A stretch of 42,877 bases of DNA, from contig NZ_JAAAMK010000016.1 in NCBI RefSeq assembly GCF_024105665.1, forward strand, positions 1-42,877, given 5' to 3'. Numbering within the stretch: position 1 is the stretch's first letter; each line of letters opens with the position of its first letter. This document shows positions 9,844 through 18,733 of the stretch, one piece after another. Under the pieces are notes generated by a model that saw nothing but the letters and a program-made list of their open reading frames with translations, was not told where the DNA came from and searched no databases. Source of the DNA: Aliihoeflea aestuarii (lineage in GTDB: Bacteria; Pseudomonadota; Alphaproteobacteria; Rhizobiales; Rhizobiaceae). The translations under genes and the position numbers were made by a program.

Positions 9844-11526
9844 CTACTGCACCAGCGCAGGGCGTCCGCAATCGACCTTGTGAACACGAACATCCGCCTC
9901 GCCAAGCGAAACGCCGGCGATTGCGAGGACCGTGTTGAGGATACGGTCAAGCGCAGGGGCGACCGGATCGAGAAGCGGCCGCACGATTCCGAGCGATCCC
10001 GATGGAATGCTGATCAGTGGGATACCGAGCGGGTCGACGCGAAGGTCAAGATTGTACAATAGCGAACTCGTCAGCGTCGAGACGGCATCGCGCGTGGCAG
10101 CCGTCTTGACCTTGCCGTGTTCGATGTCCGGCCAGGCGAAGGAAAGCGGAGTATCCCGGAGATTGGTGGCGCTGGCCTCAGCGCGGGCCGATATGTTGGC
10201 GACGGTGATACCCAACACACGTAACCCTACGAGCCGAGCGCGCTCGAGTTTCGGCTGATGGGAGAAATCGTCGATGTTGCGAGCGTCGAAATCGGCGATG
10301 TGCGCGGCGGCGATGCCGGGGCGCGTTGCGATGACGACCCGTGCGCTTTCCTTCATGCCCGTGGCGCAGGATATCGAACTGATCGTTCCCGTTCCATATG
10401 CGACATCGATATAGACCGGCACATGGATCAGCGCGGTGAGCAGCGCATTGGATGTGCCTATCTGGAGATCGACGCGAAGGCGCGTCTGGGCCGTGCGCAT
10501 GGACGTGCCGACCGGCCCGTGGGCGCTGAATCTGGGACGTTCGCCGATGGCGAGGGTAATTGTGGCGTTGGCGATGCCGGGGATGCCCGCGCCCAGATCG
10601 ACTGCGACCTGGTTCTGGTCGTTGGCAAGGGCAGCCATTGCGCGAAGCATCGCCATGGCGTTCACTTCGGCTTCCAGCCCGGCCGTGATGCCGCCGATGC
10701 TCGCATTCGCATCCGTGCCGAGATCGATGATGTCTCCCAGTTGCAGCTTCTTCGCTGCCGGAACGGCGTTCGCTACGGTCTGGAGAGCGGTTCGCGCGGC
10801 GAGCCCAACGCCAGGTGTCGCGGCCAATGCCTGTACGGCTTGCCGGACGCCGATCTGGGCGTCCAGCACGTCGCGATAAGTGCCCGCCCTCAAATCCGCG
10901 TGGATACCAGCTTGCGACGTGAAGGCGAGGAGGTCGATGTCGGTTGACAGGAGGGCGTTGTAATCCATGACGCTGAGATTGATCGACGTGCCGAGCAAAC
11001 TCGACAAAATCTGGTTCGCGATGCCGCCGTCGAGGGCGGCCAGGCGCGAACCGATGGAAAAGGTGGCGCGCGGCTCCATCGAGGCGATGGCAGCGGTCCG
11101 GATGGTGGGAGCCTCGATCAGCGAGCCGGAAAAGAACCGCGTCGCCTTGCGCTCGAACTCGACCCGCACAGCGTTCGCGGGTTCCTGGCCGGCCACGAAA
11201 CGCTGGCCGGCGGCGACGGAAGGGTCGGGCGTATAGACGCCTCTCGTCGTGCGCACATTGGTCGGGACGGCGCCGTCCGACGACAGACCGGCCCATCCAT
11301 TGTCGGCGAATACGGCCAGCGCGATCCGTTCGGCGTCCTGCGGCGATCTGGCTGCCGACATGGCGGCCAGATCCGTCAGACCCTGCGCCTCGCGGCGCTC
11401 CAGAAAGAACGATCCGGTATCGACGCCGAGCGCGGCGACGACGATCAGGACCGGACTGACAAGCGCTGTGATGATAGCGAAATTGCCACCGCGATCGCGC
11501 GGAAGAGAACGCCAGCACAGTCCCAT
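9844..11526 (-). CDS. TadG-like protein with N-terminal TadE/G-like helix
   Basis: This 560-residue protein starts with a short basic segment and RGGNFAIITALVSPVLIVVAA. The latter is the pilin-like membrane helix of the Flp-pilus TadG family (PF13400). GVDTGSFFLERREAQGLTDLAAMSAA follows and is typical of that domain. The remaining 500 residues form a large Ala/Ile/Thr-rich periplasmic region with no von Willebrand A motif that I can recognise. The C terminus KVDCGRPALVQ contains one of two cysteines, and the other is in SCATGMKES. The ATG overlaps the stop of the upstream TadE-like gene, so translation is coupled. A GTG one codon earlier is possible. No other tad or cpa genes are present. Confidence 0.8.
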   Translation of the reverse strand: MGLCWRSLPRDRGGNFAIITALVSPVLIVVAALGVDTGSFFLERREAQGLTDLAAMSAARSPQDAERIALAVFADNGWAGLSSDGAVPTNVRTTRGVYTPDPSVAAGQRFVAGQEPANAVRVEFERKATRFFSGSLIEAPTIRTAAIASMEPRATFSIGSRLAALDGGIANQILSSLLGTSINLSVMDYNALLSTDIDLLAFTSQAGIHADLRAGTYRDVLDAQIGVRQAVQALAATPGVGLAARTALQTVANAVPAAKKLQLGDIIDLGTDANASIGGITAGLEAEVNAMAMLRAMAALANDQNQVAVDLGAGIPGIANATITLAIGERPRFSAHGPVGTSMRTAQTRLRVDLQIGTSNALLTALIHVPVYIDVAYGTGTISSISCATGMKESARVVIATRPGIAAAHIADFDARNIDDFSHQPKLERARLVGLRVLGITVANISARAEASATNLRDTPLSFAWPDIEHGKVKTAATRDAVSTLTSSLLYNLDLRVDPLGIPLISIPSGSLGIVRPLLDPVAPALDRILNTVLAIAGVSLGEADVRVHKVDCGRPALVQ

Positions 11527-11939
11527 CACAGACCTCCGACCCGAACCGTGGACCGGCGCTCGATCGTGGTGCTCGGCATGACCAGGCCGTCGAAGATGCC
11601 CCAGATCGGCAGATGACGGGCATCATACCGCAGATCGACGACAAATCGGGTGGCATCGACTTCGCTGTCTGCAACCTGGACTTGAAGCTTGGCCGGATCG
11701 ACGAAGGCATACCCTTGCGAATGATTTGCGATGTAGTCGATTGCCATTGCGCGGCGCTCGACCTCCGTCAGGCCGCCGACCGAAAGGCGCGCGGCCTCCG
11801 ATGCCAGTTGCTGAACGGAGTGGGAAGCGCCGAGATAAATCCCGTATGCGATCATCCCGAGGAGAAACAGGAAATAGACGGGTGCAAGGATCGCGAACTC
11901 GATCGCGGTCGACCCATTCTTGCAAGAGAATGCGCGCAT
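11526..11939 (-). CDS. TadE-like pseudopilin protein
   Basis: This 137-residue protein begins MRAFSCKNGSTAIEFAILAP, the TadE signature in which a Gly/Ser-Thr-Ala-Ile-Glu-Phe motif precedes a single hydrophobic helix, as in prepilin-peptidase substrates. The rest is a short extracytoplasmic domain. It is the first gene of a two-gene unit with the TadG-like gene, overlapping by one base. TadE and TadG normally help build Flp pili together with a secretin and the TadA ATPase. Those may be elsewhere on the genome, or this pair may work on its own. Confidence 0.82.
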   Translation of the reverse strand: MRAFSCKNGSTAIEFAILAPVYFLFLLGMIAYGIYLGASHSVQQLASEAARLSVGGLTEVERRAMAIDYIANHSQGYAFVDPAKLQVQVADSEVDATRFVVDLRYDARHLPIWGIFDGLVMPSTTIERRSTVRVGGL

Positions 11940-12184
11940 AGGTGGCGTTCCCCGTTTTACACAATCAGCGCATGCTTGCGCTTGATTTATGAACAAGACC
12001 TTAAATTGCACGCATTAAGTGTATTTCCGTGCGTATTCGCCTCTCTTCTAATTTGTGTCGTTCAGGACACGCTGTTGCCAACTCAGCGCTCTTGCTCACA
12101 TAATGTGTCGCGCGGTAACCATAAATCGGTCTAATTGTGAGGGCTGATGCGAATCGCTGGTAGCGACAAGTTTGGAGGGGCCGA

Positions 12185-13084
12185 ATGATCCTGCGATCGG
12201 GAAAGCGCAAACGCCAGGCGAGTGTGTTCGCCACGCTGCTGATGCTTCTGGTCGCCGCCTGGGCCACCGCCGCCCACACCGTTCCCGAATATGTCCTGTT
12301 CCGCGACCGGTTGCGTCTCGACATTCTCGAATTCGACAGCAAGCTCGACCTGAAGCCGATAGACCTTGCGACCAGTGACGGGCTTCGGTTGCGCTCCTAT
12401 TATTTCGCACCCGAAGAAGGCAAGCCGGTCATCGTCTATTTCCCGGACCGGCTGGGCGACATCATTCACAAGCCGCGTCACCTGACGGCGATCGCCGAGC
12501 AGGGCTACGGACTTCTTTTAACCGGCTACAGAGGCTATGGCGGCAATCCGGGCCTGCCCAGCGAGGCCGCGCTCTACGCAGATGCAGCGGCCCTGATGCA
12601 GCGCATCGAGATCGACCATCTCGCGCCCGACGGGATCATCATCTACGGCTATTCGATGGGCACGGGCGTGGCGAGCTATGTCGCCGCTCTGGCCAAGCCG
12701 CTCGGGCTGGTGCTGGAAGCGCCGTTCACGACATTCGGCGACGCGGTGCGCCAGCAATTCGCGCAGGTGCCCGACTGGCTGGTCAAGACCAAGTTCGACA
12801 CCCGCTCACGGCTGAGCAAGGTGACCGCGCCGATCCTCATTGTCGCCGGCGCAAAGGATCAGATCACACCCGCCCGTTTCGCCCAGCGCCTGGCGGATAT
12901 GAACGAGGATCGCACGTCGCTCGTCGTGGTCCCCGACGGCAATCACTTGAACCTCATCCGCAAGGGCGGCGGCGCGGCGGTTCAGGGATTTCTGGCGCGG
13001 TTGAAGGGCGTACCGGCAGGCGAGGCCGAAAATGTCGCTTTCGAGGGCGGGCCGTTGGTCAAGCCCTCGATGCGTGCCTACTGA
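12185..13084 (+). CDS. alpha/beta hydrolase with N-terminal membrane anchor (ABHD13/Bem46-like)
   Basis: This is a 299-residue serine hydrolase. A hydrophobic helix at residues 13-30 (VFATLLMLLVAAWATAA) acts as a signal anchor, so the catalytic domain is probably periplasmic. The nucleophile is S157 in GYSMG. The acid is likely the aspartate in AGAKDQITP, and the histidine lies in DGNHLNL. The layout matches ABHD13/Bem46-type proteins. GGAGGGG is 5 bases before the ATG. The upstream 245 bases (11940-12184) are more AT-rich than the surroundings and should hold promoters for this gene and the divergent TadE gene. The substrate is unknown. Confidence 0.88.
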   Translation: MILRSGKRKRQASVFATLLMLLVAAWATAAHTVPEYVLFRDRLRLDILEFDSKLDLKPIDLATSDGLRLRSYYFAPEEGKPVIVYFPDRLGDIIHKPRHLTAIAEQGYGLLLTGYRGYGGNPGLPSEAALYADAAALMQRIEIDHLAPDGIIIYGYSMGTGVASYVAALAKPLGLVLEAPFTTFGDAVRQQFAQVPDWLVKTKFDTRSRLSKVTAPILIVAGAKDQITPARFAQRLADMNEDRTSLVVVPDGNHLNLIRKGGGAAVQGFLARLKGVPAGEAENVAFEGGPLVKPSMRAY

Positions 13085-13129
13085 TCCGGAACGTATCGAC
13101 AGGGCCAAAGCAGGCGCCTTTTCAACGTG

Positions 13130-14476
13130 TCACAGAAGATCGGCAATTCGATTTCCGGCCTTCAGGAAGCGAACCGGGTCGGTCGCCTTGCCGTTTTTAC
13201 GGATTTCATAATGCAGATGCGGCCCGGTCGAGCGCCCCGTGCTGCCGATCGCACCGATCAGGTCGCCGGTCGAAACGGTCTCGCCGATCTTGACGTCGAT
13301 CCGGCTCATATGGGCGTAGCGCGTGGTCCAGCCGTTTCCATGATTGATTTCGACGAGGCGTCCATAGCCGCCGGCCCATCCTGCCCGCACGACCTTTCCG
13401 GCACCGGTCGCCTGAATCGGCGTTCCCGTGCGGCCGCGGAAATCGATGCCCGAATGCATGGCCGGGCGGCGCAGGAACGGATCGCGGCGCACGCCGAACG
13501 AGCTTGAAACGGACTGGCCCGGTGCGGGGTTGAAGATCGGATAGTCGCGCGCGGATTGCTTGAGCGTTTCGAGCTGGCCGAGTGCCTCTTCCAGTTCGCG
13601 CACCCTTTCGTCGAAGACCGCTTCCGGATCGAGCCCGACCAACGGCCCGCCGATGCCTTCTTCCTTGCCGAAATCGACATCCACAGGCAGGCCGGCCTCG
13701 ACGAGAACTTCTCTGATCGCGTCGGCGGTCTCGTAGGTTTCCGAAGCCAGCGTTTGCAGGCTGGTCATCTGCTCAGCCTCGATCGCAGCAAGGGAGGCAC
13801 CAAGCGAATCGAAAAGGCTTGCCTTCCTGTCGTCCGTCGGCTCCGCCGTGACGGGGACGATCTGAGCCTTCGGCTCGGTCCCGATGAGTGCGCCGTCCCC
13901 CGTTGCGGAAGCCTGCGTGCGATCCTGCGGCCAGAAGGCGCTCTCGACGCGCAGCCCGCCGGCGTCGGACGGGTCTTCCTCACGCGTCAGCTTCGCGAAC
14001 ACCGAGGCTGCCTTGCGCGAGCCGGAATCGGCGCGAAGGGCAGGGCGCGCCTCGGGCACGGGCGCCGTTTCCGGAAGGGCGCTCGCAACGCCGGTCGCGC
14101 GTTCGAGAATCGGGCTGATCTGACCATGGCGCTGCGTGATCTCGCTCTGGCGTGCGAGAAGCTCGGCGACCTTGCCCTGCACGAGCTGCTGGTCGAGCAA
14201 CTGGCGGCTTGTGATCCGGTCGACCTGCGTGCGCAGGATCGAGATGCGGTCCTCATAGGCCTGCTGCATGCGCGCCTGCCGAGCAGCCGTCGCGCCGATC
14301 AGGTCGTCGCGCAAAACCAGATAACTGGTGGCGAGCAGATATCCGATCGCCAGCGCGGCGAGCGCTGATCCGAAAAAACCGACCAGCCAGGGCCTGATCG
14401 TGAAGTGCCGGATTCGGTCGCCGCGGGCGATGATGACAGTGTGCGGCTCTCGTCGATTGCCAGGATGTGTCGGCAC
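13130..14476 (-). CDS. M23 family murein metalloendopeptidase, membrane-anchored
   Basis: This 448-residue cell-wall hydrolase has a short cytoplasmic N terminus and one transmembrane helix (LVGFFGSALAALAIGYLLA). A long helical, coiled-coil-prone periplasmic region rich in Gln/Arg/Leu follows, and then a C-terminal LytM/M23 domain. The zinc ligands are visible in MHSGIDF and GPHLHYE, so the enzyme is likely active and not a degenerate activator. The N-terminal region resembles the DUF5930-type extension of alphaproteobacterial M23 proteins. I prefer the GTG at 14476 because GGAG lies 9 bases upstream; a TTG at 14491 has no such site. It probably cuts peptidoglycan cross-links during growth or division. 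Confidence 0.9.
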   Translation of the reverse strand: MPTHPGNRREPHTVIIARGDRIRHFTIRPWLVGFFGSALAALAIGYLLATSYLVLRDDLIGATAARQARMQQAYEDRISILRTQVDRITSRQLLDQQLVQGKVAELLARQSEITQRHGQISPILERATGVASALPETAPVPEARPALRADSGSRKAASVFAKLTREEDPSDAGGLRVESAFWPQDRTQASATGDGALIGTEPKAQIVPVTAEPTDDRKASLFDSLGASLAAIEAEQMTSLQTLASETYETADAIREVLVEAGLPVDVDFGKEEGIGGPLVGLDPEAVFDERVRELEEALGQLETLKQSARDYPIFNPAPGQSVSSSFGVRRDPFLRRPAMHSGIDFRGRTGTPIQATGAGKVVRAGWAGGYGRLVEINHGNGWTTRYAHMSRIDVKIGETVSTGDLIGAIGSTGRSTGPHLHYEIRKNGKATDPVRFLKAGNRIADLL

Positions 14477-14556
14477 GATCCGGAACTCCAAAACTTGTGG
14501 CTAAGCGTTCGGATCATTACGCCTCATTAGGGTTAATGCAGGGTTCACGCCGACAC

Positions 14557-14583
14557 GAAAACGGCCCCGCCGAAGCGGAGCCG
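14557..14583 (-). terminator. intrinsic terminator after the small hydrophobic peptide
   Basis: Read on the minus strand, CGGCTCCGC, a TTCG tetraloop and GCGGGGCCG form a 9-bp stem with one G-U pair, followed by TTTTC. It lies 42 bases past the stop of the 24-residue peptide gene. Confidence 0.75.
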
Positions 14584-14624
14584 TGTGTTTGTGCGGATTA
14601 GTGGAAAATCGTCTATTCGTGCGA

Positions 14625-14699
14625 TCAGAAGATCAGAAGCAGAAGGATGATGATCGGGATCGGAATGCCGATCATCCACAAAAGCAAACCCTTGAACAT
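14625..14699 (-). CDS. 24-residue hydrophobic membrane peptide
   Basis: A 75-base frame encodes MFKGLLLWMIG followed by IPIPIIILLLLIF, a single transmembrane helix with a proline pair in its middle. GGAG lies 8 bases before the ATG, and a terminator follows 42 bases after the stop, so the short unit has all the signals of a gene. A chance frame of this size would rarely combine a good ribosome site, an all-hydrophobic sequence and its own terminator. The role is unknown. Tiny membrane peptides often regulate a larger membrane protein. Confidence 0.65.
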   Translation of the reverse strand: MFKGLLLWMIGIPIPIIILLLLIF

Positions 14700-14763
14700 T
14701 TCCGTCTCCATTATCGCTGGGTGTTGGTGCGATAATCCGGCAAGGGCGAAAACGTTCCTGTCG

Positions 14764-15231
14764 TCAAAGCGCTTTCACTGCAGCCAGGACTTCTTCGGCG
14801 TGGCCGGGCACCTTGACCTTTCGCCAGATGCGCGCGATCCGGCCGTCCTTGCCGATCAGGAAGGTCGAGCGATCCACGCCCATATATTTTCGGCCGTACA
14901 TGCTCTTTTCGACCCAAACGCCATAGGCCTGAATGGCCGTCTTTTCCTCGTCCGAGGCGAGGGGAACGCCCAGCTCATGCTTGGCCTTGAACCTGTCGTG
15001 CTTCTTCACGCTGTCGGGAGATAGTCCGACGAGTTCGACGCCTGCCTTGTCGAAGTCCGGCTTCAGTCCGGTAAACGCGATGGCCTCGGTCGTGCAGCCG
15101 CTGGTATCGTCCTTCGGATAAAAGAAAAGAACCACCGGCTTTCCGGCCATCTGCGACAATGTGATGGTCGATCCGCCATCGCCCGGAAGCGAGAAATCGG
15201 GCGCGACGTCGCCGACTGAAAGCTCGGACAT
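14764..15231 (-). CDS. bcp: thioredoxin-dependent peroxiredoxin, Bcp/PrxQ type
   Basis: This 155-residue thiol peroxidase reduces hydrogen peroxide and organic hydroperoxides. The peroxidatic cysteine is C46 in KDDTSGCTTEAIAF. The Bcp resolving cysteine usually found five residues later is absent (an alanine lies there) and no other cysteine exists in the protein. It therefore looks like a one-Cys form that must be recycled by an external thiol. GGAG lies 9 bases upstream of the ATG. The divergent AsmA-like gene starts 96 bases away. Confidence 0.93.
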   Translation of the reverse strand: MSELSVGDVAPDFSLPGDGGSTITLSQMAGKPVVLFFYPKDDTSGCTTEAIAFTGLKPDFDKAGVELVGLSPDSVKKHDRFKAKHELGVPLASDEEKTAIQAYGVWVEKSMYGRKYMGVDRSTFLIGKDGRIARIWRKVKVPGHAEEVLAAVKAL

Positions 15232-15327
15232 GATTTGATCTCCATTTTGTTATTACGAGAACGGTGGGGGTGGTTATAGTCGACGGACACGATTCGTCCA
15301 CGATCGCGCAATTTGACGGAATGACGC

Positions 15328-18300
15328 TTGACCGACCATCCTGATCGGCCACAGACGAATGCGACGGCGCATGCTCTGCTGCGCTCCGCGAAGCCGCGTC
15401 GTCGCGTGCGCTCGCGCATGTCGCGCGCTGTGAGAGCGCTGGCCGTCGTAGCGGTTCTGCTCGTCCTTTCACCCCTCGTTCTGGCCGGTGCGGTAATGGG
15501 GGGGCTGGGCGGTGAGCGGCTGCGTGTCGAAGCACAGAGCGCGCTGACGGAACTCGTGGGCGGCGACATCGTCACGACCATCGGTTCTGTCCGCCTGCGC
15601 ATCGATTCCGACCGTTTCCTCGCACTGGAGATTTCCGGAGCGGGTCTATCGGGCGATCAGGCCAGCGAAGCCTTCGCCGATGTCGGCCTGTTGCGCTTCG
15701 GAATTCGGTTCCTGCCACTTCTGGAAGGTCGCATCCAGCTTGCGAATGCCCGTCTGAGCGATGCACGGCTGGTCGCCGATCAATTGCCCGACCGGGGCGG
15801 GCCGGGGCCGCTGGCCGGATTGCGCAATGCCGAGGGATTGCTCGATCCCGACCTCGTGACGCCGTCTGTTTTCCAGACGATCCATCGCGCCTTCGATCTC
15901 GTCGAGACCAATGCCGCGCGCGATCTGAAACTCGACAATGTCGTCATCGTCCTCGACAGCCAGCGAGGAACGTCGCTGCGGATCGTTGAGGCGCAGCTTG
16001 CCCGCACGGTGGATGGCAGCCTTGAGATGGAAGGCATCGCCGAGATCGCCGATCGCACGCTCATGTTCGACGGTCGCGCCCAGCGCGACAGCGAAGGCAC
16101 GCGCATTACCATGCTCGATCTCGACATGAGCTTTGCACCTGTCGAGGAGGGCGTCGAGCGCATCGGCTTGGCGCACCGCGTCGGCGGCCTGTCCGTCAGC
16201 CTTTCAGGCGCGCAAAGCCTGTCGTCCGCCGCTGACCGTCTGGATATCGAGGCCAGTTTCGAGCGCGCCTCCGTGGATATAGGCCGCGAGACGGTGACCT
16301 TGTCAGGCGCCTTGCGCGCCTATGCCGCGACGGGCGCCAACAAGATCGAGATCGAGAATCTGGAGCTTCGTTCGGAAGGGACGCAGTGGGCGTTTAATGG
16401 TGCGGTCGGACCGGAACCGCGACGGGATGGCATCGAGCCGCGCTATCGGTTCGAACTCGTCTCCGACCAGTCTCGTCTGAGTGTACCGGGTTCCGATGAG
16501 GATCTCACGATTCGCGCGCGACTTGGCGGAACGTTCGATCCGATCGCCAGTGTGCTCGATCTGGCCGATCTGGGCGTGCGGACGCAGACCGGAACCGCGA
16601 CGGGGCGTGCAAGGCTCGATTTCGTGCCGGGCATGACGCCGGGCGTCCGCCTTGCGCTCGATGCGCGCGACATCGAAATCGATCACGCCAAAGCGCTTTG
16701 GCCCGTATTCGCGGCGGCGGGAGCGCGGCGCTGGGCCGTCGAACGTGTCGATGGCGGCAAGGTCACTCAGGGCGAGATATTTCTCGCGACGGAACCGGGG
16801 CAGTTCGGCAACGGCATTCCGTTCACCGACGAGATCACCGGCCGGTTCGCCATTGAAGGCGCGTCGCTCGATGTCGGCGGAGAGCTGCCGCTGATCCAGG
16901 ATGCGACGGGCGAACTTCGCTTTCGCGGCGATAATCTGGATGCTTCCGTGCAGACGGCGCGCGCGCAGCTAGCCAGCGGCAAATGGGTGTCGGGAAAGAA
17001 CGCGATTTTCGCAATGGACCTGCCGCGAAACGCCCCGCTGATCGGCAATCTCGATGTCGAGATCGACGCCGACGCCGATGCGGCGCTTGAATTCGCATCG
17101 CTGGAGCCCATCGATGCCGGCAAGCATCTCGATTTCGCGCCGTCCGGTATTTCCGGACATGTCGCCGGCCGGGTTCGGGCGCAGTTTCCGGTCAATGCGC
17201 GAGGGCAGAAGCTACCGGTCGGTTTCGATGTGGAACTCGACATTGCCGATATCTCTCTGGCCGAACCTTTGCAGGGACAGACCGTCGAAGAAGCGTACGG
17301 AACGGTGCGCATCGCTCCCAGCCATGCCGAAATCAAGGCGGACGCGAAACTGAACGGCATTCCCGCGAGCATCGAGATGACGGAGCCGTTCGTCGATACG
17401 GTCGACCGGTCGCGCAAGGTGGACCTCCAGCTCGACGATGCGGCGCGGGATCAATTGTTGCCGGCTCTGTCGATGCTCCTGTCGGGCAGCGCCGATGTCG
17501 GGATCGATCTGTCGAGTGGTGAACGCCAGTCGGTGACCGCCGATTTGTCCGGCTCGGTCCTGAGCCTGCCCTGGATCGGCTGGTCGAAAGGCGCCGGGAT
17601 CGCCGCCACCACGGCCTTCCAAATGGAGCGGAACGGCGGGCAGACATTCCTCCACGGTTTCGGCATCCAGGGCGAAAGCTTTGCGGTCGGCGGTGAGGTG
17701 TCGCTGGACGAGGCCGGGCTGACCAAGGCCAGCTTTCCGCGCGTTCGGCTCAACCGTGGGGACGATTTCAGCCTTGATATTCAACGTCGTGGGCGCGGTT
17801 ATTCCATCACGGTCAAAGGGCAGGCGCTTGACGCGCGGTCGCTGATCAGGGCGCTGCGCGCGACCAGCGAAGCAGCCGGCGGGACGGCCGGCAATTCGGT
17901 GCCGATCCAGCTCGATGTGAACGTCGGGGCGATCACCGGTTTCGGGAACGAAACGCTGCGCGATGTCGTCATCGCCTATTCGGGCACGGGCTCGACCATC
18001 GAGAATTTGACGGCGTCGGCGCTCACGGGATCCGGCGCGCGCCTGGAGGTGAGCCTTGGCATTGGGCAGGCGGGGCGCTTCTTGCGCGCCGATACGGGCG
18101 ATGCCGGTGCCGTGCTGCGCTTCCTCGACCTTTACAGCCGCATGGAAGGCGGAAGCATGAGGGTCGACCTGCGTGGCGCGGAAGGCGGCGCGCTGGTCGG
18201 CCGCGTGGCGGCTCGCGACTTCTGGCTGGTCGACGAGCCACGGCTCGCCTCGCTCGTCTCTTCGCCGTCCGATGACAGGGGCCGCTCGCTCAACGATGTC

Positions 18301-18675
18301 GTGCGCGGTCAGCTCAACGTCCAGCGCGTGTTCTTCGACCGTGCAGTGTCCGGCATCAAGCAGGGCAGGGGCTATCTCGTGCTCGAAAACGGCGTGATCC
18401 GTGGGCCGAATATCGGCTCGACCTTCCAGGGCACGGTCTATGACGAGGCTGGAAACATGTCGATGACCGGCACGTTCATGCCGGCCTACGGCATCAACCG
18501 CCTGTTCGCGGAAATCCCGCTGATCGGGCAGATATTGGGCAATGGCCGGGACCGGGGCCTGATCGGCATCACGTTCAAGCTGGCCGGAAGCCTTGAAGCG
18601 CCGCAGTTGCAGATCAATCCGCTGTCCGCGATCGCGCCGGGCATCTTCCGCTCGGTTTTCGAGTTTGCGGAGTAG
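15328..18675 (+). CDS. AsmA-like protein (YhdP/DUF3971 type), envelope lipid-transfer family
   Basis: This 1115-residue protein has a basic N terminus and one membrane helix (about residues 35-58, LAVVAVLLVLSPLVLAGAVMGG). About 1000 residues of periplasmic beta-rich repeats follow, as in YhdP, TamB and AsmA. These form long grooves that carry phospholipids towards the outer membrane. The C-terminal block NRLFAEIPLIGQILG with ITFKLAGSLEAPQLQINPLS is the conserved end of the family. The TTG at 15328 has GGA 9 bases upstream; an in-frame ATG at 15418 (residue 31) would still keep the membrane helix, so the start is uncertain. A strong terminator follows, shared with tyrS. Confidence 0.88.
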   Translation: MTDHPDRPQTNATAHALLRSAKPRRRVRSRMSRAVRALAVVAVLLVLSPLVLAGAVMGGLGGERLRVEAQSALTELVGGDIVTTIGSVRLRIDSDRFLALEISGAGLSGDQASEAFADVGLLRFGIRFLPLLEGRIQLANARLSDARLVADQLPDRGGPGPLAGLRNAEGLLDPDLVTPSVFQTIHRAFDLVETNAARDLKLDNVVIVLDSQRGTSLRIVEAQLARTVDGSLEMEGIAEIADRTLMFDGRAQRDSEGTRITMLDLDMSFAPVEEGVERIGLAHRVGGLSVSLSGAQSLSSAADRLDIEASFERASVDIGRETVTLSGALRAYAATGANKIEIENLELRSEGTQWAFNGAVGPEPRRDGIEPRYRFELVSDQSRLSVPGSDEDLTIRARLGGTFDPIASVLDLADLGVRTQTGTATGRARLDFVPGMTPGVRLALDARDIEIDHAKALWPVFAAAGARRWAVERVDGGKVTQGEIFLATEPGQFGNGIPFTDEITGRFAIEGASLDVGGELPLIQDATGELRFRGDNLDASVQTARAQLASGKWVSGKNAIFAMDLPRNAPLIGNLDVEIDADADAALEFASLEPIDAGKHLDFAPSGISGHVAGRVRAQFPVNARGQKLPVGFDVELDIADISLAEPLQGQTVEEAYGTVRIAPSHAEIKADAKLNGIPASIEMTEPFVDTVDRSRKVDLQLDDAARDQLLPALSMLLSGSADVGIDLSSGERQSVTADLSGSVLSLPWIGWSKGAGIAATTAFQMERNGGQTFLHGFGIQGESFAVGGEVSLDEAGLTKASFPRVRLNRGDDFSLDIQRRGRGYSITVKGQALDARSLIRALRATSEAAGGTAGNSVPIQLDVNVGAITGFGNETLRDVVIAYSGTGSTIENLTASALTGSGARLEVSLGIGQAGRFLRADTGDAGAVLRFLDLYSRMEGGSMRVDLRGAEGGALVGRVAARDFWLVDEPRLASLVSSPSDDRGRSLNDVVRGQLNVQRVFFDRAVSGIKQGRGYLVLENGVIRGPNIGSTFQGTVYDEAGNMSMTGTFMPAYGINRLFAEIPLIGQILGNGRDRGLIGITFKLAGSLEAPQLQINPLSAIAPGIFRSVFEFAE

Positions 18676-18684
18676 ATATGGAAA

Positions 18685-18709
18685 AAGGACCGGAAGCTAT
18701 CCGGTCCTT
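18685..18709. terminator. bidirectional intrinsic terminator
   Basis: AAGGACCGGA (18685-18694), loop AGCTA and TCCGGTCCTT (18700-18709) make a perfect 10-bp stem. A run of A on the left gives U on the minus strand. It separates the convergent AsmA-like and tyrS genes. Confidence 0.88.
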
Positions 18710-18733
18710 CTGTTCTCCGCTCGTGTAGTGTCG

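Noticed and set aside
12001-12020. TTAA-N10-TTAA resembling a CtrA site upstream of the tadE-like gene
   Set aside because: CtrA sites have a 7-base spacer (TTAA-N7-TTAA). Here the gap is 10 bases, so the match is probably by chance in an AT-rich segment.
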